From assembly GCF_037975245.1 (NCBI RefSeq), contig NC_092581.1, positions 2,674,001 to 2,738,000 of the forward strand: a stretch of 64,000 nt of DNA, read 5' to 3'. The notes below the pieces were generated by a model. It saw only the letters and a program-made list of their open reading frames with translations. It was not told the origin of the DNA and did not search any database. Positions 58,486-64,000 of this stretch are shown piece after piece; the stretch's first letter is position 1, and each line of letters opens with the position of its first letter. A program made the translations under genes and the position numbers. Source of the stretch: Apostichopus japonicus (taxonomy: Eukaryota > Echinodermata > Holothuroidea > Aspidochirotida > Stichopodidae).

Positions 58486-60665
58486 TATGCCTACCAATCG
58501 CCTTACCGCTCTCCCTGGTGATGAATTGGTGTCAGTCAGTCCCATCTACTCGCCGGTCCTTACAGGCACGCCGGACTCTTTGGCTGCCGAATCACCAATG
58601 CCCATAGGCAACCAGAGCACCAGCCCTGCGACGCCTTTTCTTCCCACGCCTCCTTGCTCTCCTACAAGTGACCAATATGGTAAATTATTCTGTCGTTAAC
58701 ATATTCGACATCACTAAAACCATGCATGTTACCTGAATCGAAGCAAACGATACCATATTTATTTGTCAACATGAGATGAAATGAACGTTATATTACGAAT
58801 GAATAGTAAAAAATTCTGATTTATATCCACTACTAAGGTTACTAAACCATATTAATTTTTATATTTTTTCTTTCTCTTCTATATTTACGAAGTGTTTCTT
58901 TTTAATTACTAATTATAAGTCATTTTTCTTGCCCTTTAGCATCTAGCAAAAGCCCGAATGCGGCAGTAGAGGGTCTTGGAATCGCTGATTTCGAAGATAC
59001 CGATGACGTCACCGTCTCTTCTTCACTGACCCAGAGGGAGGAGGACCATACACCAGAAGACCTCTATACACCCATCTCTACTCCATTTGCTAGCAGTGCA
59101 TCCAGCAGCTGCCTCTCGGATGCCACCGAACAAAATTCTTTTACGCCATCGTACCCGCCATCAGAAACACAGGATGGTGATATGGAGTTACGTCATCGCC
59201 AGGTGACCAATAGAAAGAGCGAACGAAACATCTTCATCGCCAAGAGGGAGACTGATGAGTCACTGGAAGCTCTTGAGGTCTCTGATGAAGGTATCGTCGC
59301 TACACCGATTAATTTGGTTGATACCCTCAGCTCCGAGGAAGAATTTCATCTTCATTACGAGGATGTGACGTTATCAAACGTGACAAAACTCCTACAAGAT
59401 AGCAAACGATATCGCAAGGGAGATGTTCTCTGTGGTAAACATGCCAAGGTTGGTGACACCAAATATTTTACGGGGTCTAATTTTAGTCTTGGCGTCAATA
59501 TAGACTTCGGTAAATGGTTACCTGATCACTATAGTATAATATTTATTCCCACGACTATACAAGGGACTCGTGGTACTCACTAAACATCGTCATAATCACT
59601 ATATAATATATTCAAGTTATAATTGAGGTCATTGTAAGCTTCCAAGGCAGTGCTGCTAGAGAAGAGGTATGAATATTCATTTTTAACACTATAGTAATCA
59701 TTGAACAACCTTTCTTTTTTGAATAAACCTTTGTACATATTATTGTAATATTATTTGGTATGCCTAAATTTTGTCTTATAATAAATGTGAATTTTACAGT
59801 ATAACATGTAATGTAACTGTGGTTGCCTATGTAGGATGATATCTCATGTTTTGCTTTGTAGTCTGTTCAGTATCGAAGTAAGGGGACTGGGGTTGAGAGT
59901 GGATCAATTTGTTTGGTTTATGTGCCCAGGTTCTATCTTGGGTGGCCTTCTGAAAAAAAAGTGCTATAAAAGGTTAAGTTTCCTATTACACGTTTGAAAC
60001 CTCACTAAACGAAGAACTAACTTGAGTAGGACATAAGACTTTCCATATGACATAATACTAATGTTTGCGCGGTCATCCCTTCTCAATAGATTAAGGACAC
60101 TAGAATAGAAAAGACAACATCATGATGAGGTGACCACAGTGCATGATGGGCTCAGAATGGGGTCAATTTGGGCAATGATGCTATGTTTAAAAACAAATCA
60201 TAGCCCGCAGTTACTATTAGAGCATCACGGGTATCCTGTTGTTTTACTCTACAGGTAAATGCTACTACCTCTACAATGAAACCACATCTAATAAACTTGG
60301 ATTTCGTACCAAAGCCGCCAACTCAACCTCCATCTGGACCTGTCTCTCGAAGACATCACAGCAGAGCCTCTCGTCACGATACAGAAGCTCCTAGAAGGCC
60401 ATTCTTACCTAAAATTAAGCGTCAGCTTGGAGTTAACAGGATCGATGCGAACCTATCAAACTGGTTGGAGACCTTACCGCCCTCACCAGAATCACCACAG
60501 TTCACCCTTCCTCCAATTTCAGGAGTTAATATGCCACGCCCACCAACACAGCCACGCCCTTCAAACTCCAACAGCCAAAGCCGCAGAGACTCGACCAGGA
60601 GAAAATTTGGTCGAAAGATCGGTCCCGGTAAAAATATTTGGACCGGTGACAGGCATGACATTTAG
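58486..60665 (+). CDS. Unrecognised gene, Ser/Pro-rich protein, three exons seen
   Basis: Exon 1 (58486-58679) follows a strong pyrimidine tract and CAG, contains an ATG at 58487 and ends at GTAAAT in phase 1. It is rich in short proline motifs (PTPPCSPTSDQ). Exon 2 (58940-59448) is acidic and Ser/Thr-rich, then has a more structured-looking stretch (EEEFHLHYEDVTLSNVTKLL, QDSKRYRKGDVLCGKHAK). Exon 3 (60255-60665, TAG) is Pro/Arg-rich and contains GVNRIDANLSNWLETLPPSP and RRKFGRKIGPGKNIWTG. These join in frame to about 370 aa from the ATG. The exon-2 donor used (GTTGGT) is weak. Without it the frame runs to a stop at 59583, and two phase-1 donors would read exon 3 in another frame that stops sooner. 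Mostly disordered; no family recognised. Confidence 0.55.
59869..59970 (+). mobile_element. Fragment of the U2-headed SINE body
   Basis: AAGGGGACTGGGGTTGAGAG then TGGATCAATTTGTTTGGTTT and GTGCCCAGGTTCTATCTTGG align with the tail of the repeats at 19310 and 19418. It is inserted in the intron between exons 2 and 3 of the gene at 58486. The U2 head is absent. Confidence 0.7.
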
Positions 60666-61619
60666 CCATGCCGTGCTAGGGGGGGGGGGGGCAGCGGAGG
60701 AGCCGAGGTGGAAGGGAGGGGAGGCTTTGAGAGGGGGTTGTAATGCCCAATTAATCCAATCCAAACAGAGGGAGACCAAAAGAGGGACTGGCATGAGGGG
60801 GAGGAAGAGCCCGCTTGAAAATAACCACAGAGAATACTCATTACTATGTCCTTAGAGCGGTCACCTAGTTGATCTATTTAGACTTTATGCATATTCATCA
60901 CATTAACGATGATTAATTCATCATCACCGTAGTTTTCGACCAATCACCAGCCTATTATCTATACAGTCAGTTTTCCCTTTCAGATTCGTTATGACCATTC
61001 GCATAAGAAATGAATGTTTTCAATATCACCGAGAGTAACACTTGTACATTAAACAACTGTGTATTGCATCACTTGAGAATAGTTCTACTTATAAGACGCA
61101 GAATAAAGAGAGATCAAGTGTTCAAACGTGATTAAAGGAAATCAGTGTATAGATAGACGAAAATAACTCATTCCAGAGGATTGTCTGTAAAGGGTAAAAA
61201 TACTCTTGTCCTTGTGATACCTAATTCTCTCTCCACCTCTCTCTCTCTCTCTCTCTCTCGCATCTAGAGAAATATTATAATAATCATAATTTGTATAATC
61301 TAGTTTAACCGTCCACAACGATTACGTTTGAGTCACGTGACTGGTGAATTGATAGGTAATTTCAATCCAAATTTTAGTAACTGACAACTGTGAAGGTGTA
61401 CATCACTTTACGGAAAATATTGTCGAATGCGATAACTGCTTTTTTTTTCCCGCTAGCGTAAGGTCAGATATTTTAACTGTTTCTAATATGTCGCTAAACT
61501 ACTACCTTTAGGTCTATATTGTTATACAACACGCGTAGGTTTTTTCTGTGAAAGTTCCTTGGCAATAACTGTTTGTGTTTGTGTTCGTCTTATGCTTGTT
61601 TTTCTTTTTAATCGTTTCT

Positions 61620-61935
61620 GTCCATCACTCAGCTCTCCATTTGTCTATCTGTCCTTCCTCTATTTCTGTCTTTCTGTCTGTTTGACTATTCACCAGTATC
61701 TCATCTATAAGTTGTTCATCGAAAAAATCCATTCCCAAACAAATGTTCGTCTGTCTGACCCTCTGTCTTTCCTGCTGTCTGTCTGTCTGTCTGTCTGAAA
61801 TTTCATCAGTTTTACATATTGTCCATCGATCCCATCATGCCAAAATCTAAGTGCCAATTTGTCTGTACGTCTGTCTACCTGTCCCGTACTATAAGTATTG
61901 TCCGTTAGCTTGTCTTTTGTCTGTCTGTATGTCCT
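61620..61935 (+). repeat. GTCT/TCTG-rich tetranucleotide region
   Basis: Interrupted CTGTCTGTCTGTCTGTCTGT tracts mixed with TGTCTATCTGTCC variants over about 300 bp. Short open frames here come from the repeat. Confidence 0.85.
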
Positions 61936-62929
61936 TACTCACTCAACTCACATCGTGGTTTCCTGTCCCTTTGCTGGTATGTTGTTCTGTCGGTTCGTGA
62001 TAACTTTCTGAAATAGGTAATTTGTCTGACCTCATCGTCGTTAGTTTGGTCATCATGTGATATTTGTATAGCCATCTATTTCATCAGGGCATCGATCCAG
62101 CTGTTCCTTTGTAGATTTGTCGTTCTGTCGGTCCGTGTTCCTATTTGTCTGACGTCATTGCGGTTAGTCTGGTCATGTGACATTTGTACAGTAATTTATT
62201 TCGTCCCGTCTGTTCACTGACGTCACATAAAAAAATGATTAAACATTAAATAGTTCATAGGAAGTTATTGACTAAAATGTGCTGCTGTTGTAAATACTTG
62301 CTTGAAATATGAACCTAGTTTTTTTTTCTAGAGAGAGAGAGAGAGGTATCCTTTCTATGTTGTAGATATTAAGTTATCTCGACTTGTAAATTAATTGTCT
62401 AGACTAGAGCCTGTCGTACTCGTTATTAAGACTAATTTTTTAGTAATCTTTCTATTATTTTCGGTAAAATGTATAGCAAGTATATATAAACGAGAAAAAA
62501 ATATCTATCACTTGAAACTAAACTGCCAACCATCGCTAGATTCCTCCATTGAACAACACGTAGTTATCTCTCTATTTCATTCAAGCACTGGTTTCTCTCT
62601 TAAATTCACCCTTCGATTCAATTTCACCAACTGCGCCTGACCTATATGACGTCACATTAGTATATGGTTCTTGGTGAGTTTGAACTTGCTCTGAAATAGT
62701 GTTGCTCTCACCCGAACATCCGGGTTTCAAGCTGAGTAATATTTGAAGCATCGTTTTAAGCGATCGTTAGAACGGTTCTGATTGGTTTACTTATAGCAAG
62801 AATCAATCTCACTTGCTTTGGTCACGTGACACATGGGTTAATGTAAGCTACATTTAGTACTCACACCAGTACACGATGCATTGATTGGTCGAATAATATC
62901 ATACCGTGATATCTATAAAGTCTGCTCTC

Positions 62930-62975
62930 TCCTCCTCCTCCTCCTCCTCCTCCTCCTCCTCCTCCTCCTCCTCCT
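62930..62975 (+). repeat. CTC trinucleotide microsatellite
   Basis: About 15 uninterrupted CTC units. They account for the poly-Leu frame on this strand and the poly-Gly frame on the other. Confidence 0.95.
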
Positions 62976-64000
62976 TTCTTCCTCCAAAAACTCCTCTCTA
63001 AATAACATTCCATCCTCCCATGGGCTACGTTACATCTCTCCCCCAACCTCTCCTTCCTCGTCCTCTTTACACCTCACTTCCTCTCCTCTTGTTTTGCAAT
63101 TCCATCTATGCACTTCTCTACAATGGCTATCGGTTGGTGGAGTGACGAAGGCGAAGCACTGATGTTGGCGGGAAAACTGAGTGGCATAAAAAATATACAA
63201 ACAGACGTTATGGCAGGCATTGAAGACAGCAATATATACATATGATACAAATATTACATAAATTTAAATTTTCTCAAATAACTTTTTTTTTATACTTACA
63301 TAAACATTACATACATGTGAATGTACAAAACAAATGTAAAATAAAATATTGTTCAATAAAAGTAAATATATTGAATTATAATATACCATGAATTTCTTCA
63401 TCATTTTTTTTTTTTTTTATAGATTCTTAACTTTCAATTTTTATCAAAAAAGTCCCCTAAACCAAACAAGGTTTATACGAGAAATAACGCGTATTGTCGT
63501 TTCGGTTTCAAAGCTTGTAACATTATTCTGCCACTGTATAGTTTCTTTAGTGTATACAGTTTGAACTAACGGCATTGTGGTTAGATTCCTACCCTACCAC
63601 CACCCCTTCGTTTATAGGCCCCTCCTGTGCACGGCCTGAAATATCGCATTATTAGAACTCTACACTGCATGCGGTGTACAACATTATAAATTCATTAAAA
63701 TTATGTGTATTGTACAGCTATATGACATACGGTATATCATATCCATTAGAATTAGATTAATAGCAATTTTTATTCTATTCGTGTATTTTAACCACTAAAA
63801 TCACATCTACAATTCAAAATTTCGATGAAATAATCTTGTCAACATTACTTTTCCTTTACTTTCAGTCAAAAACGTAAAACTGAATTCACTAATCTGAATT
63901 TGTCAATTTTTACCAATTCCATTTTTTTTCTTTTTCATCTTCAAAAAAGGAAAGTTGACTGCACTTTAGGCGATGAAGTGATTTTAAATGGAATACGGTA

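Larger units (their letters stand above)
60666..64000. other. Gene-free interval with simple repeats
   Basis: No exon supported. Contents: a CT run near 61236-61260, TCTG/GTCT-rich sequence with a pure run near 61774-61798, a GA run near 62331-62346, a CTC run at 62930-62975 and AT-rich sequence to the end. A 40-codon plus-strand frame near 63124 (MAIGWWSDEGEALMLAGKLS) is open but has no other support. Confidence 0.5.

Overview
This is a stretch of nuclear DNA from an intron-rich, AT-rich animal genome, most likely a marine invertebrate deuterostome. An echinoderm would fit, but the sequence alone does not settle it. The evidence is spliced genes with canonical GT-AG introns of a few hundred bases to a few kb, animal protein families (TMEM50, a glycosaminoglycan 2-O-sulfotransferase), no operons, and a dense load of SINEs, LINE fragments, hAT-like non-autonomous DNA transposons, satellites and microsatellites.

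Layout. 1-2.9 kb: last four coding exons of a TMEM50 gene (+), then its probable 3' UTR. 5.7-12.07 kb: gene-free, transposon-rich. 12.07-23.6 kb: a complete glycosaminoglycan 2-O-sulfotransferase gene (-), eight coding exons read out with matching phases, plus a second phase-compatible first exon 5.3 kb upstream. The intron between the two first exons holds a U2-snRNA-headed SINE pair and a 1.85-kb nest of hAT elements. 23.6-28.6 kb: a GGTCA-rich higher-order satellite. 28.6-33.1 kb and 45.8-51.4 kb: two tandem paralogous genes (-) for creatinase (creatine amidinohydrolase, pita-bread/M24 fold), each with five coding exons at identical positions and a probable mitochondrial presequence. 35.9-40.5 kb between them: an unrecognised spliced gene (-). 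41.3-43.3 kb: GATATC-satellite transposons. 51-57.7 kb: LINE remnants, hAT elements and a duplicated copy of the probable creatinase-B promoter. 58.5-60.7 kb: an unrecognised gene (+) for a Ser/Pro-rich protein. 60.7-64 kb: simple repeats, no gene seen.

Functional links are limited. The two creatinases would hydrolyse creatine to sarcosine and urea, plausibly in mitochondria, where sarcosine is normally oxidised. The sulfotransferase would act in the Golgi on heparan, dermatan or chondroitin sulfate.

The most unusual signal is a set of very small (27-33 bp) palindromes that are each precise insertions: they consist of little more than two inverted ends, and the clear cases are flanked by 7- or 8-bp direct repeats. 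At least four unrelated sequence families occur here. Their ends (CAGGG, CAGAG, TAGAG, CACTG) and 8-bp duplications resemble those of the larger hAT-like elements in the same window.
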